NCBI RefSeq assembly: GCF_025127995.1
Contig: NZ_JAHLYP010000050.1
Location: 79,528 to 143,527, forward strand
Direction of reading: 5' to 3'
Length of the DNA: 64,000 bases
Source: Synechococcus sp. CS-1332
GTDB lineage: Bacteria > Cyanobacteriota > Cyanobacteriia > PCC-6307 > Cyanobiaceae
Shown here: positions 1 to 8,349 of the stretch, one piece after another
Numbering within the stretch: the stretch's first letter is position 1
How the letters are laid out: every line of letters begins with the position of its first letter
The notes under the pieces: model-generated
Databases searched by the model: none
Told to the model about the DNA's origin: nothing
Seen by the model: only the letters and a program-made list of their open reading frames with translations
Position numbers and translations under genes: made by a program

Positions 1-1081
1 GACCCGACAGCGCAGCCTTCAGATCAGCCGCCTGAAAATCCGACCCATAGCGGTTGATGCGCTGGTAGCGGCCTCCAGCCTGAAAATCGCGGAGCGTGGC
101 CCCAAAGCCAAGCCGCGCGGAGGCGTGCTGGTAGATAGATGGCCCCCAGAAATACAGGGCTCCAGGGATTTCAGCAGCAGGCATCTGGTTTTTGATGGCC
201 CGTGCATAAAGCACACGCCCGCCCCGCTGGGTGAGTTGGGCTGTTCCCAGCTGCAGCTTGTTGCGGACCATCCAGGGCATCACTGTCACGCTGAAACCCA
301 TCAGCAAGGCCACACAACCAGCCAGCGGAGGCCATGGACGTCGCCGGCGGGCCGCCCAGAGCGCCTGCAAAAACATGGTTGCGGTAATCAACAGGCAGAT
401 ATAGAAGAAGATCGCCTTTGTCAGGCTCATCAGACCAAAGCAGACGCCAACAACAAGGAACCAACGGCGACGGCCTGTGCGGACGGCCAGCAACAGAAAC
501 AGACTCGACCACAGCAGCATCACACTGGCTTGGAGTTCCGTGTAGAGCGTGTCGACGAACATCGGCACGGCAAAGAAGAAGTACCCCACCATCACCGTGC
601 TGATCAGCACCAGCAGCAGGCTTCCCGTCAGCGACTGAATCAGCAGCACCGTGGCCACTAGACCGAGCGTCACCCAGGCAAGATTGACAACCTTGACAGC
701 GCGGGCGCCGGGCCCCTGGACCAGCTCCCCGTAGGACGGGGTGTGTCCACCGAGGGCCATCAGTTTCAGATGGCCGGCCGTGACGAGATTCGGGATCGGT
801 TCGCGCGCATTGGAAGCTGAGAAGGGAGCACGATCGGCCGTGGAAAGAACGCCATGATGGGCAAGGTTATGGGCCATCCGCAGATTCACAAGGGCATCCT
901 TCTGACTCTCGGAACCAGTGATCTGCGTAGCGCTTAGTGCCACCATCGCAACAATCAGCAGCCCCACAATCAGCAGCTTCAAGCGATCGATCCGAAGCCC
1001 AAGCCGACAGGAAAGCCTGTCCATCCAGACATCGAAACGAAGGGAACAGATTGTGTCGAAGCTGGCAAAGTTGCCGCCCAT
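1..1081 (-). CDS. Polytopic membrane glycosyltransferase-like protein (partial, C-terminus outside window)
   Basis: Reading the minus strand, one frame stays open from an ATG at 1081 to the window edge (about 360 codons) with no stop, so the C-terminus is missing. A second in-frame ATG lies at 1024; the one at 1081 has an AGGGA-like sequence just before it. The product has a first membrane helix (LLIVGLLIVAMVALSA), a long outer loop with the acidic stretch SQKDALVNLRMA, then several Leu/Val-rich helices and a conserved-looking LYTELQASVM. This layout fits GT39/ArnT-like lipid-linked sugar transferases of the inner membrane, but no substrate can be named. It follows ribF on the same strand after 62 bp. 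The family call is by architecture only. Confidence 0.6.
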   Translation of the reverse strand, partial: MGGNFASFDTICSLRFDVWMDRLSCRLGLRIDRLKLLIVGLLIVAMVALSATQITGSESQKDALVNLRMAHNLAHHGVLSTADRAPFSASNAREPIPNLVTAGHLKLMALGGHTPSYGELVQGPGARAVKVVNLAWVTLGLVATVLLIQSLTGSLLLVLISTVMVGYFFFAVPMFVDTLYTELQASVMLLWSSLFLLLAVRTGRRRWFLVVGVCFGLMSLTKAIFFYICLLITATMFLQALWAARRRRPWPPLAGCVALLMGFSVTVMPWMVRNKLQLGTAQLTQRGGRVLYARAIKNQMPAAEIPGALYFWGPSIYQHASARLGFGATLRDFQAGGRYQRINRYGSDFQAADLKAALSG

Positions 1082-1143
1082 TTCCCTACGTCCGTTCCAC
1101 CCAGACAGTATCAGCAAAGAACTTCAAACGCCACGATGGTCCA

Positions 1144-2139
1144 TCAATCATCCAGTTGTCCGGATCGCTGGTCACAGGCGTTCCTCGCATCCTGCAGAGC
1201 CTGGCCGGCATCCAGGCGGATCTGCCGGCTGAGGTCATCAAGGCTCGCGAACGCCTGCTGCCGGCGCAACAACCTCAGGGGCTGCACGGTCAGTCGGACG
1301 CCCGCCAGCTCAAGGCTTCGCTCCAGCAGGTGCACCTCCACCGCCGAAGGAGCCAGGGGATCCACCGTGGGCTGGGGGCCGAGGTTCATCACAGCCGCCA
1401 TCGCCCCGTCCTCGCCGTCCCGCCAGGCCAGGGCCGCATAGACCCCTTCCAGCGGCAGAAACTTGCGTCCATCCACCGCCAGATTGGCGGTGGGCCAGCC
1501 CAGCTGGCGGCCCAGGCCGCGGCCGCGCACCACATGGCCGCTGAAGCGGTAGGGACGCTCCAGCAGGCGAGCGGCCTCCTCGATGTCGCCGGCCGCCAGG
1601 GCGCGCCGGATGCGGCTGCTGCTCACCCGTTCGGACCCATCCCAGAGCATGGGCAGTACCCGCACGTCGATACCGAGGGCGGCGCCGATGCGGGCCAGAT
1701 CATCAACATCTCCGCTGCGGTCGACCCCGAAGCGAAAGTTGGTCCCCACGGCAATTCGCCGGGCCTGGAGCCGATCGGCCAGAACCTCACGCACGAAAGG
1801 CTCCGGGCTCAGCGCCGCCAGCTCCCTGCTGAAGGGCACCAGCACCAGCTGCTCGATGCCGAGGGGTTCGAGCAGCTCCAGCTTCTCCTCGGGCAGATCC
1901 AGCCGCAGACGCGTCTCGCCATGCAGCACCTCCCGGGGGTGGGGCCAGAAACTGACCACCGTGGGGACCACCGGCTCCTGCTCCGCCGGCTGCGATTCGG
2001 TGATAACGCTGATCACCCGGCGGTGGCCCCGATGCAACCCATCGAAGCTGCCCAGGGCGATGGCGGTGGGACGCTCGGCGCTGATGGGGTCGTGAAGCGG
2101 AATCAACGGCGTGCGCCCTCGCCGCGAGGATCCTCCCAT
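1144..2139 (-). CDS. ribF: Bifunctional riboflavin kinase / FAD synthetase
   Basis: RibF phosphorylates riboflavin to FMN and adenylates FMN to FAD. The N-terminal adenylyltransferase half shows the nucleotidyl-transfer motif ALGSFDGLHRGHRRVI and later the SSSRIRRAL segment. The C-terminal flavokinase half has GRGLGRQLGWPTANL and GVYAA. The length, 331 aa from ATG 2139, is close to the usual ~310; a TTG at 2106 (start MIPLHDP) would give a more typical length and leave room for a promoter. The DUF3611 gene is divergent, only 30 bp away if ATG 2139 is used. RibD, an earlier enzyme of the same pathway, lies at 13.6 kb but is not linked in an operon. The function is secure; the start is not. Confidence 0.95.
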   Translation of the reverse strand: MGGSSRRGRTPLIPLHDPISAERPTAIALGSFDGLHRGHRRVISVITESQPAEQEPVVPTVVSFWPHPREVLHGETRLRLDLPEEKLELLEPLGIEQLVLVPFSRELAALSPEPFVREVLADRLQARRIAVGTNFRFGVDRSGDVDDLARIGAALGIDVRVLPMLWDGSERVSSSRIRRALAAGDIEEAARLLERPYRFSGHVVRGRGLGRQLGWPTANLAVDGRKFLPLEGVYAALAWRDGEDGAMAAVMNLGPQPTVDPLAPSAVEVHLLERSLELAGVRLTVQPLRLLRRQQAFASLDDLSRQIRLDAGQALQDARNACDQRSGQLDD

Positions 2140-2169
2140 GCCAAGTTTGGAGCCTTCGATGCTTCCCCC

Positions 2170-2751
2170 ATGGTCGACCCGCTGGATCTGCAGCGCATGG
2201 CCGATGCCCTCCGCCGCATGGGCTGGGTGCGCTTCTGGGTCCAACTGGCCCTCGGCGTGGTGGTGGTGGGGGTGCTGATCTTCAACAACATCGGCGGCCA
2301 GATGGCGGCCAATTCCTCCCGCGCCCTGGGGCTGGGCCCTGGCCTGTCCCTCACCACCCTGTCGTTCCTGCTGTTGCTCTGGAGTCTGTGGCAATCCTGG
2401 CTGGTGGTGCGCTGCGGCCGCGCCCTGGCCAGCCCGGCACGTCCCAGCAAGGGGGAAACCTCGCGATTGGTGAAGAGGGGGCTGCTGGCCGACCTGAGCG
2501 GGCTCACCCTGGCGGCGGTGGGCTATCAGGCCCTGGCCGGCAGCCTGTTCGTGCAGGCCTCTCAGCAGGTGCCGGGCTTCTTCGGGGCCCAGATGCAGGG
2601 GGGGCCAGGCAGCGGTGGCCGGGTGGTGGGGCTGCCGATCACCTCGATCGAGATGCTGTCGGTGCTCAGCAACACCCAGGTGCTGTTTGCCCACCTGATC
2701 GCACTGATCATCAGCCTGTGGCTGCTGCAGCGGATCTATCGCAAGAGCTGA
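2170..2751 (+). CDS. DUF3611 family membrane protein
   Basis: This 193-aa protein looks like the cyanobacterial/plastid DUF3611 family of unknown function. Visible features are an N-terminal amphipathic segment ([20 protein letters not shown]), a first helix rich in Val ([13 protein letters not shown]), a second helix ([11 protein letters not shown]), a Gly-rich loop, and a last helix ([15 protein letters not shown]), so four membrane spans are likely. The chosen ATG at 2170 puts MVDPLDL at the N-terminus, but upstream in-frame codons are open into the ribF divergent region. Its 3' end overlaps the end of surE by 16 bp, tail to tail. The family assignment rests on recognised pattern and length; no biochemical role is known. 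Confidence 0.75.
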   Translation: MVDPLDLQRMADALRRMGWVRFWVQLALGVVVVGVLIFNNIGGQMAANSSRALGLGPGLSLTTLSFLLLLWSLWQSWLVVRCGRALASPARPSKGETSRLVKRGLLADLSGLTLAAVGYQALAGSLFVQASQQVPGFFGAQMQGGPGSGGRVVGLPITSIEMLSVLSNTQVLFAHLIALIISLWLLQRIYRKS

Positions 2752-3554
2752 TCGGACAGGCCCAGGGCTTCCACGGCCGGCAGCGACGCGACGGAGCCCC
2801 GCCAGAAGAGTTCCGGCTGCAGGGGCGTCAGCGACGAGCCACCCTGCTGCACCCAGGCCACATCGGTGGGCCAGTCGGCCGGGCCTGCTCCGGTTCCGTC
2901 GAGATCGTCCACCACTTCGCCGGCCAGCCAGTAGTAGGTGCGGCCGCGGGGGTCGGTGCGCTTCTCGAACTGATCGATGTAGCGCCGCACCGCCGTGCGG
3001 CACCAGCGCAGGGGGGCGAGGGCTTCGGCGGGACGCGGGGGCACGTTGAGGTTCAGCAGCAGCCCCTCGGGCCAACCGCCGGCGTGCATCCGCTCGGCCA
3101 CATCGACGGCCATGGCGGCCGCCGCCTCGAAGCGGCGCCAGTGGAAATCAGCACTGCTCACGGCCAGGGCCGGCAGTCCCTCGATCGTCCCCTCCATCGC
3201 CGCCGACACAGTGCCTGAATAGAGCACGTCAGTGCCGAGGTTGGGGCCGTGGTTGATGCCGGAGAGCACCAGGTCCGGCGCCTGCTCCAGCAGCCTGAAC
3301 AGGGCCAGCTTGACGCAGTCGGAGGGGGTGCCGCTGCAGGCCCAGGCGGTGACACCCTCGGCGAAGAGTTCATCGGCCCGCTCCGCCCGCAAGGGGGTCT
3401 GCAGCGTGAGGCCATGGCCGGTGGCGGAGCGTTCCCGGTCAGGGCAGACCACGGTGACCGCATGGCCGCGGCCCACCGCCTCGGCGGCCAGGGCCTGGAT
3501 GCCGTCAGCAAAGACTCCGTCATCGTTGCTGATCAGGATCCTGAGCGGTGCCAT
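2736..3554 (-). CDS. surE: 5'/3'-nucleotidase SurE
   Basis: SurE is a metal-dependent phosphatase that removes phosphate from nucleoside monophosphates and is linked to stationary-phase survival. The first residues [10 protein letters not shown] carry the Asp-Asp metal ligands, and the later [19 protein letters not shown] segment has the conserved Asn-His-Gly and YSGTV motifs. The length, 272 aa, is normal. The ATG at 3554 gives [13 protein letters not shown]. The gene is divergent from pheS; the 73 bp between the two starts hold a TAGCTT hexamer (minus strand, 3586-3581) that could be its -10 element. Its end overlaps the DUF3611 gene tail to tail. Confidence 0.95.
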   Translation of the reverse strand: MAPLRILISNDDGVFADGIQALAAEAVGRGHAVTVVCPDRERSATGHGLTLQTPLRAERADELFAEGVTAWACSGTPSDCVKLALFRLLEQAPDLVLSGINHGPNLGTDVLYSGTVSAAMEGTIEGLPALAVSSADFHWRRFEAAAAMAVDVAERMHAGGWPEGLLLNLNVPPRPAEALAPLRWCRTAVRRYIDQFEKRTDPRGRTYYWLAGEVVDDLDGTGAGPADWPTDVAWVQQGGSSLTPLQPELFWRGSVASLPAVEALGLSDQLLR

Positions 3555-3627
3555 CGGCCTTGACCGCGGGGACTGGCGGCAAGCTAGACGCTGCTGCCTA
3601 CAGTCGCTTCCTTCCCCGACCTGTCCC

Positions 3628-4635
3628 GTGAGCGCCACCGTCAGCCTGCAGCAGCTCACCGACCAGCTGGAGCACCTGGAGGCGGAGGCCGCCGCTGCCA
3701 TCGCCAACGCCAGCGACGCCGCAGCACTCGAGGAGCTGCGGGTGGGGCTCCTGGGCAAGAAGGGACGTCTCTCGGGGGTGCTGGGGGCCATGGGCCGGCT
3801 TCCCGGTGAGGAGCGCCCCCTGGTGGGCCAGCGGGCCAACCTGCTCAAGGACCAGGTGCAGCAGCTGCTCGGCGCCAGGCTCGAGGACGTGCGCAACGCC
3901 GCCATGGTGGAGCGGCTGGAGCGGGAACGGATCGATGTGACGGCGGGCTGCAGCTACGTGCCCCCCGGCCACCGCCATCCCCTGCAGAGCACGATCGAAG
4001 AAATCGTCGACATTTTTGCCGGCCTCGGCTATCGGGTCTCGGAGGGGCCCGAAATCGAGACCGACCACTACAACTTCACCGCCCTCAACATCCCGGAGCA
4101 CCACCCGGCGCGGGATATGCAGGACACCTTCTACCTGGGGGGAGACCGGCTGCTGCGCACCCACACCTCCCCCGTACAGATCCGCCACCTGGAGGCCAAC
4201 CCCCCACCGGTGCGGGTCATCGCCCCCGGCAGGGTGTATCGCCGCGATGCGGTGGATGCCACCCACTCCCCTGTGTTCCACCAGGTGGAGGTGCTCGCCC
4301 TCGACGAGGGGCTGGATTTCAGCCACCTGCGCGGCACCGTCACCACCTTCCTGCAGCAGTTCTTCGGCGATCTGCCAGTGCGTTTCCGGGCCAGCTACTT
4401 CCCATTCACCGAGCCCTCCGCCGAGGTGGACGTGCAGTGGCGAGGCCGCTGGCTGGAGGTTATGGGCTGCGGCATGGTCGATCCGGCGGTGCTCGAGGGC
4501 CTGGGCCTCGACCCGGAGCGCTGGAGCGGCTTCGCCGCCGGCCTGGGGGTGGAACGCTTCTGCATGGTGCGCCACGGCATCGACGACATCCGCAGGCTGT
4601 TCAGCAGCGATCTGCGCTTCCTGGAGCAGTTCTGA
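3628..4635 (+). CDS. pheS: Phenylalanine-tRNA ligase alpha subunit
   Basis: PheS is the catalytic alpha chain of the alpha2-beta2 class II synthetase that charges tRNA-Phe. The 335-aa product starts with a coiled-coil tRNA-binding arm (residues about 5-80, with [16 protein letters not shown]). The class II core follows, with [15 protein letters not shown], motif 2 around [18 protein letters not shown], and motif 3 near the end ([18 protein letters not shown]). The start is the GTG at 3628 ([10 protein letters not shown]); no ATG gives a full arm. It is divergent from surE and is followed by nadK after 41 bp on the same strand. pheT is not in this window. Confidence 0.97.
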   Translation: MSATVSLQQLTDQLEHLEAEAAAAIANASDAAALEELRVGLLGKKGRLSGVLGAMGRLPGEERPLVGQRANLLKDQVQQLLGARLEDVRNAAMVERLERERIDVTAGCSYVPPGHRHPLQSTIEEIVDIFAGLGYRVSEGPEIETDHYNFTALNIPEHHPARDMQDTFYLGGDRLLRTHTSPVQIRHLEANPPPVRVIAPGRVYRRDAVDATHSPVFHQVEVLALDEGLDFSHLRGTVTTFLQQFFGDLPVRFRASYFPFTEPSAEVDVQWRGRWLEVMGCGMVDPAVLEGLGLDPERWSGFAAGLGVERFCMVRHGIDDIRRLFSSDLRFLEQF

Positions 4636-4676
4636 TCTCCCCCCATAAACTCGTTGGGCTCCCATGCCCGCGATCG

Positions 4677-5603
4677 GTGCCCCGGGTTGGACTGATCGTC
4701 AACGACGGCAAGGATCTGGCGATCAACACCGCCAACCTGATCGAGAGCCGGCTGAGAGCCGCGGGCCTGGAGGTGGCACGGGTCAGCAGCTCCGGTGGCG
4801 TGGTGGGTTTCGCCAATCCTGACCAGCACCTGCGCTCCAGGGGCTATGCCGCCTGCGTCCCCGCCAGCTTCGATGAAGAGATGGCCCTGGCGGTGGTGCT
4901 GGGGGGGGACGGCACGGTGCTCTCCGCGGCCCGCCAGACCGCCCCGATCGGCGTGCCGATCCTGACGATCAATACCGGCCATCTGGGCTTCCTGGCCGAG
5001 GCCTACCTGAAGGACCTCGACCAGGCCCTGGCCCAGGTGGTGGCAGGGGAGTGGACCGTCGAGGAGCGATCCATGCTCGTGGTCAGCGTGATGCGCGGCG
5101 AGCAGCGGCGCTGGGAGGTGCTCTGTCTCAACGAGATGGCCCTGCACCGGGAGCCCCTCACCAGCATGTGCCACTTCGAAGTCGCCATTGGCCGCCACGC
5201 CCCCGTCGACATCGCCGCTGACGGGGTGATCCTCTCCTCCCCCACCGGCTCCACGGCCTACGCCCTCAGCGCCGGCGGCCCGGTGATCACCCCCGACTGT
5301 CCGGTGCTGCAGCTCACACCGATCGCCGCCCACTCCCTTGCCTCCCGGGCCCTGGTGTTCAGCGACCAGGAGCCGGTGACGGTGTTCCCAGCCACCCCCG
5401 AGCGGTTGATGATGGTGGTGGACGGCAGCGCCGGTTGTTACGTCTGGCCCGAGGACCGGGTGCTGGTGCGGCGCAGCGAACATCCGGTGCGCTTCGTGCG
5501 GCTGGCCGATCACGAGTTCTTCCAGGTGCTGCGCAACAAGCTGGGCTGGGGCCTGCCGCACGTGGCCAAGCCCTCCAGCAACCACGCCGACGCGCCGCTG
5601 TGA
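4677..5603 (+). CDS. nadK: NAD(+) kinase
   Basis: NadK makes NADP from NAD, which photosynthetic cells need in large amounts. The 308-aa protein starts at GTG 4677 ([13 protein letters not shown]) and has the family signatures: [12 protein letters not shown] (the GGDG nucleotide-phosphate motif), [18 protein letters not shown], and [22 protein letters not shown]. The length is normal. The nearest in-frame alternatives upstream are not start codons. The stop TGA overlaps the GTG of the downstream regulator by 3 bases (GTGA), which suggests coupled translation with that gene and a small operon with the DUF192 lipoprotein. Confidence 0.95.
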   Translation: MPRVGLIVNDGKDLAINTANLIESRLRAAGLEVARVSSSGGVVGFANPDQHLRSRGYAACVPASFDEEMALAVVLGGDGTVLSAARQTAPIGVPILTINTGHLGFLAEAYLKDLDQALAQVVAGEWTVEERSMLVVSVMRGEQRRWEVLCLNEMALHREPLTSMCHFEVAIGRHAPVDIAADGVILSSPTGSTAYALSAGGPVITPDCPVLQLTPIAAHSLASRALVFSDQEPVTVFPATPERLMMVVDGSAGCYVWPEDRVLVRRSEHPVRFVRLADHEFFQVLRNKLGWGLPHVAKPSSNHADAPL

Positions 5604-6292
5604 CGACAGCCCCCACGACCACTCCCGCACCGGTTGCGGTGCTGCTGGTGGGTCCGGAGGCCACCGGCCTCGGCCCCCGGCTCGAGCTCTCCGGCTACCG
5701 GCCCCTGGAGCAGGACTCCGGCGATGAACTCCCCGCAGCCATGATCCTTTCGCCCGGCAGCGAGGCGCGAATCCCTGAGCTGCGCCGCAGGCTTGGGGCC
5801 CGCCCCTTGCTGCTCGGCATCACCAACGACAGCGTCGAAAGCCGCAGCCACTGCCTGGAATGGGGCGCCGATGATTTCTGGCTGCCCAGCCTCGGCACCA
5901 GCGATTTGCTAACCCGCTTGCGGCTGCACCTGGCCCTGGCCCAGCGTCAGGCCCCCACACCGGTGTCCGCCCAGCTGAAGCTGGCGGATCTGCGGATCGA
6001 CCCGGTGGCCTGCCAGGGATGGCGCGGGCAGCGCCAGCTCAGCCTGACGGCCCGGGAGTATCAGCTGCTCCTGCTGTTGCTGCGCCATCGGGGATCGGTG
6101 GTGAGCCGCGAGCGCATCCTTGAGGCGATCTGGGCCGACCAGGGCGGGGGCGCCAGCAACGTGATTGAGGTGTATGTGCGCTATCTGCGCCAGAAACTGG
6201 AACAGGACGGCGAATCCCGGCTGATCCACACCGTCAGGGGCCTCGGGTACTGCCTCAGCGACGGCCGCCCACCCATGGGGCCCAAGCCATGA
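5600..6292 (+). CDS. OmpR/PhoB-type winged-helix regulator with a degenerate receiver domain
   Basis: The 230-aa product has the two-domain outline of an OmpR-class response regulator. The C-terminal DNA-binding half is well kept ([17 protein letters not shown], then [12 protein letters not shown] and [14 protein letters not shown], ending in HTVRGLGY). The N-terminal half folds like a receiver by length, but the acidic pocket after strand 1 reads VLLVGPEA and the phosphate-accepting Asp after strand 3 is replaced (AAMILSPGS). It therefore probably works without phosphorylation, like some NblR/atypical regulators. It starts at GTG 5600 inside the nadK stop and ends in an ATGA overlap with the DUF192 gene. 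Its targets are unknown. In related picocyanobacteria a regulator follows nadK, as I recall. Confidence 0.82.
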   Translation: MTTAPTTTPAPVAVLLVGPEATGLGPRLELSGYRPLEQDSGDELPAAMILSPGSEARIPELRRRLGARPLLLGITNDSVESRSHCLEWGADDFWLPSLGTSDLLTRLRLHLALAQRQAPTPVSAQLKLADLRIDPVACQGWRGQRQLSLTAREYQLLLLLLRHRGSVVSRERILEAIWADQGGGASNVIEVYVRYLRQKLEQDGESRLIHTVRGLGYCLSDGRPPMGPKP

Positions 6293-6798
6293 AGACTTCT
6301 CTCCTGTGGCCCTGGCCCCTCGCAGGCACGCTCCTGCTGGTCGGCTGCACCCCGGGCCTGACCCAGAGCCCGCCCCAGTTCCTGCCGATCACCGCCCAGT
6401 GGTGCCTGGAAGGCCCACCGCCGCCGCGTTGCATCCAGCTCGAGGTGCCCCGGGGCGAGCGCCAGCAGGCCATGGGGTTGCAGCTGCGGCCGCCCCTGCC
6501 CCACCTGCGCGGCATGTGGTTTCCCTACGTCACGCCCGTGTTGGCCAGATTCTGGATGCACCGCACGCCGGAACCCCTCGACATGCTGTTCATCCACGAC
6601 GGGCGCGTGATTGCCCTCGAGAGCGCCGTCCCCCCCTGCATGAACCTGCCCTGCCGCAGCTACGGCCCCGACACGCCGGTGGACGGGGTGCTGGAACTGG
6701 CGGCCGGCCAGGCCTCGGTGCTCGGCATCACCGTGGGCACCCCCGTGCGGATCACCCCGCTGCCGGGCACGTTCCCTTCAGCACCAGCACCGGATTGA
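6289..6798 (+). CDS. DUF192 family lipoprotein
   Basis: The 169-aa protein opens with a lipoprotein signal, hydrophobic LAGTLLLVGC with the lipidated Cys at residue 20. The DUF192 domain follows: GLQLRPPLPHLRGMWF, FWMHRTPEPLDMLFIHDGRV and a C-terminal VLELAAGQASVLGITVG. DUF192 proteins are small beta-rich, usually exported proteins of unknown function. The ATG overlaps the stop of the winged-helix regulator (ATGA), so the two are probably co-translated. The 3' end overlaps cbiET on the other strand by 47 bp. The lipid anchor is predicted from the lipobox only. Confidence 0.8.
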   Translation: MKTSLLWPWPLAGTLLLVGCTPGLTQSPPQFLPITAQWCLEGPPPPRCIQLEVPRGERQQAMGLQLRPPLPHLRGMWFPYVTPVLARFWMHRTPEPLDMLFIHDGRVIALESAVPPCMNLPCRSYGPDTPVDGVLELAAGQASVLGITVGTPVRITPLPGTFPSAPAPD

Positions 6799-8059
6799 GA
6801 GGGGCCAGGCGAGTACCGTCCGCCAGGGGAGCACCACGCCAGGCCTGGATCTGGGTGACCATCACGTCCAAGCCGGCCTGCTCCAGCTGGGGACGCAACA
6901 GGGCCAGACCTTCCACCGTGGCCAGGGGGATGACCACCACCCCACCGGGCCGCAAGCGGCCCAGCACCGCCTGCAACAGCGCGCTGCGGTCACCACCGCC
7001 ACCTCCGATCAGCACCCGATCGGGGTTGGGTAGCCGCGCCAGTGCCGCCGGTGCCTCCCCTTCCAGCACCCCCACGGGCCGCACGCCCAGCCGGGACGCA
7101 TTGGCGCCGATTAGGGCGGCGGCCCCAGCCCGGCGCTCCACGGCCCACAGGGCCAGCCCGGGGCGCAAGCGCAGCGCCTCCAGCCCCACCGATCCCACTC
7201 CGGCACCGATGTCCCACAGCACGCCCGTCTCGGGCAGATCCAGATCGGCCAGCAGCTGGATGCGCACCTCCCGTTTGGTCATCAGTCCTGGCTGGTCGGG
7301 GTGCTGCAGCCAGAGGCCATCGGCCAGACCGAACAGGGGCAGGGCCGCCGGCGCGGGCGCGGCAGGCTCGGTGGCGATCAGCAGCACCAGGTGCAGGGGA
7401 TCGAGATCCGTCGGCAGGGGGTCGTCGGGCGCCAGTTGCTGCAGGCGCTCCGCGGGATGGCCGAGGCGCTCTCCCAGCCAGAATTGATAGGCGGCCTCCA
7501 GCCCCGAAGCCCGCAGGATCCCGCGCACCTCGGCAGCGCCCCCCCGAGCCGGATCGGTCAGCACCGCCAAGGCGGCGGGCCGCTGCTGCAGCCGCGCCGC
7601 CAGGGGCTCGGGATCACGGCCATGAAGGCTGATCCAGGAGGCGTCCTGCCAGGGGCGGCCCAGGCGGGCGAAGGCCAGCTGCAGGGAGGTGGGGGCAGGA
7701 TGGAAACGGAGGCGCTCAGCGGGAAGGTGTTGCAGCAGCAGGCGGCCAACGCCGAACCAGAGGGGATCGCCGCTGGCGAGCAGCACCACCTTCTCGCCAG
7801 CGGCGAGAGCCAGCTGCAGCCGCGGCAGCAGCTCCCCAGGCCTGTCGCTGGCCAGCAGCTCCGGCGCTGGGGCGCCGCCGCGCCAGGCCTCGAGATCCGC
7901 CAACAGACGCCGGGGGGCCGCCACCAGATCGGCCCGCAGGATCTGCTCCTGCCAGTGGCGGGAAAGGCCCGCCATCCCGGCGGCATCGGTGCCCAGCACC
8001 TCCAGCAGCGAACCCTCCAGCCGTGCCCCTGCGCCACTGCTGGCCATGATGCTCCCCAC
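6752..8059 (-). CDS. cobL: Precorrin-6Y C5,15-methyltransferase (decarboxylating), CbiE-CbiT fusion
   Basis: This enzyme of cobalamin ring synthesis methylates C5 and C15 and removes the C12 acetate carboxyl. The 435-aa fusion has a CbiE-type half at about residues 10-210 (LLASGDPLWFGVGR, then FHPAPTSLQLAFARLG) and a CbiT-type SAM methyltransferase half from about 250 (MTKREVRIQLLADL, the SAM loop DIGAGVGSVGLEALRL, and DRVLIGGGGG). Both halves look complete. Two starts are possible, 8059 (MGSIMAS) and 8047 (MASSGAG). It is convergent with the DUF192 gene (47 bp overlap) and divergent from the small gene at 8086, so a shared promoter region of only about 30 bp separates them. Confidence 0.93.
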   Translation of the reverse strand: MGSIMASSGAGARLEGSLLEVLGTDAAGMAGLSRHWQEQILRADLVAAPRRLLADLEAWRGGAPAPELLASDRPGELLPRLQLALAAGEKVVLLASGDPLWFGVGRLLLQHLPAERLRFHPAPTSLQLAFARLGRPWQDASWISLHGRDPEPLAARLQQRPAALAVLTDPARGGAAEVRGILRASGLEAAYQFWLGERLGHPAERLQQLAPDDPLPTDLDPLHLVLLIATEPAAPAPAALPLFGLADGLWLQHPDQPGLMTKREVRIQLLADLDLPETGVLWDIGAGVGSVGLEALRLRPGLALWAVERRAGAAALIGANASRLGVRPVGVLEGEAPAALARLPNPDRVLIGGGGGDRSALLQAVLGRLRPGGVVVIPLATVEGLALLRPQLEQAGLDVMVTQIQAWRGAPLADGTRLAPLNPVLVLKGTCPAAG

Positions 8060-8085
8060 CAGCGCCGGTCACACTCCCCTGCCCA

Positions 8086-8349
8086 ATGAGCGATCGACGC
8101 CAGCGGATCCACGCCCTGGTGCTGGCCCTGCTGGCCCACCAGAACGATCTCGAACTGCTCGATGACGATCGGGCCGGCGCGGGCGGCAGCCCCCTTGGGG
8201 GCGGCGGTGACCCGGGCAGCTGGCTGGAGCGCAATCGACGCGTGGTGCAGCGCTACCAGTCCTTGGTGAGAAGCGCCGTCACCCTTGATGCCCTGATCGA
8301 GCAGGAGCTGGGCAGTGATCAGCTCGGGGGCGGCTCCACGTCCGTCTGA
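8086..8349 (+). CDS. Small conserved-looking hypothetical protein
   Basis: An 87-aa acidic protein starting MSDRRQRIHALVLALLAHQ. The first half is helical with LALLAHQNDLELLDDD, there is a Gly-rich link, and a second helix follows (SWLERNRRVVQRYQSLVRSAVTLDALIEQELG with only short gaps in the pattern). I do not recognise a family and no catalytic residues stand out. The ORF is placed cleanly between divergent cbiET and the convergent acyltransferase gene, with which it shares 31 bp at the 3' end. Its codon use is like its neighbours, which supports a real gene. Confidence 0.6.
   Translation: MSDRRQRIHALVLALLAHQNDLELLDDDRAGAGGSPLGGGGDPGSWLERNRRVVQRYQSLVRSAVTLDALIEQELGSDQLGGGSTSV

Noticed and set aside
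1144..3075. Continuous 643-codon minus-strand frame
   Set aside because: Only the last 331 codons are ribF; the first part is the shadow of the DUF3611 and surE genes in GC-rich DNA.
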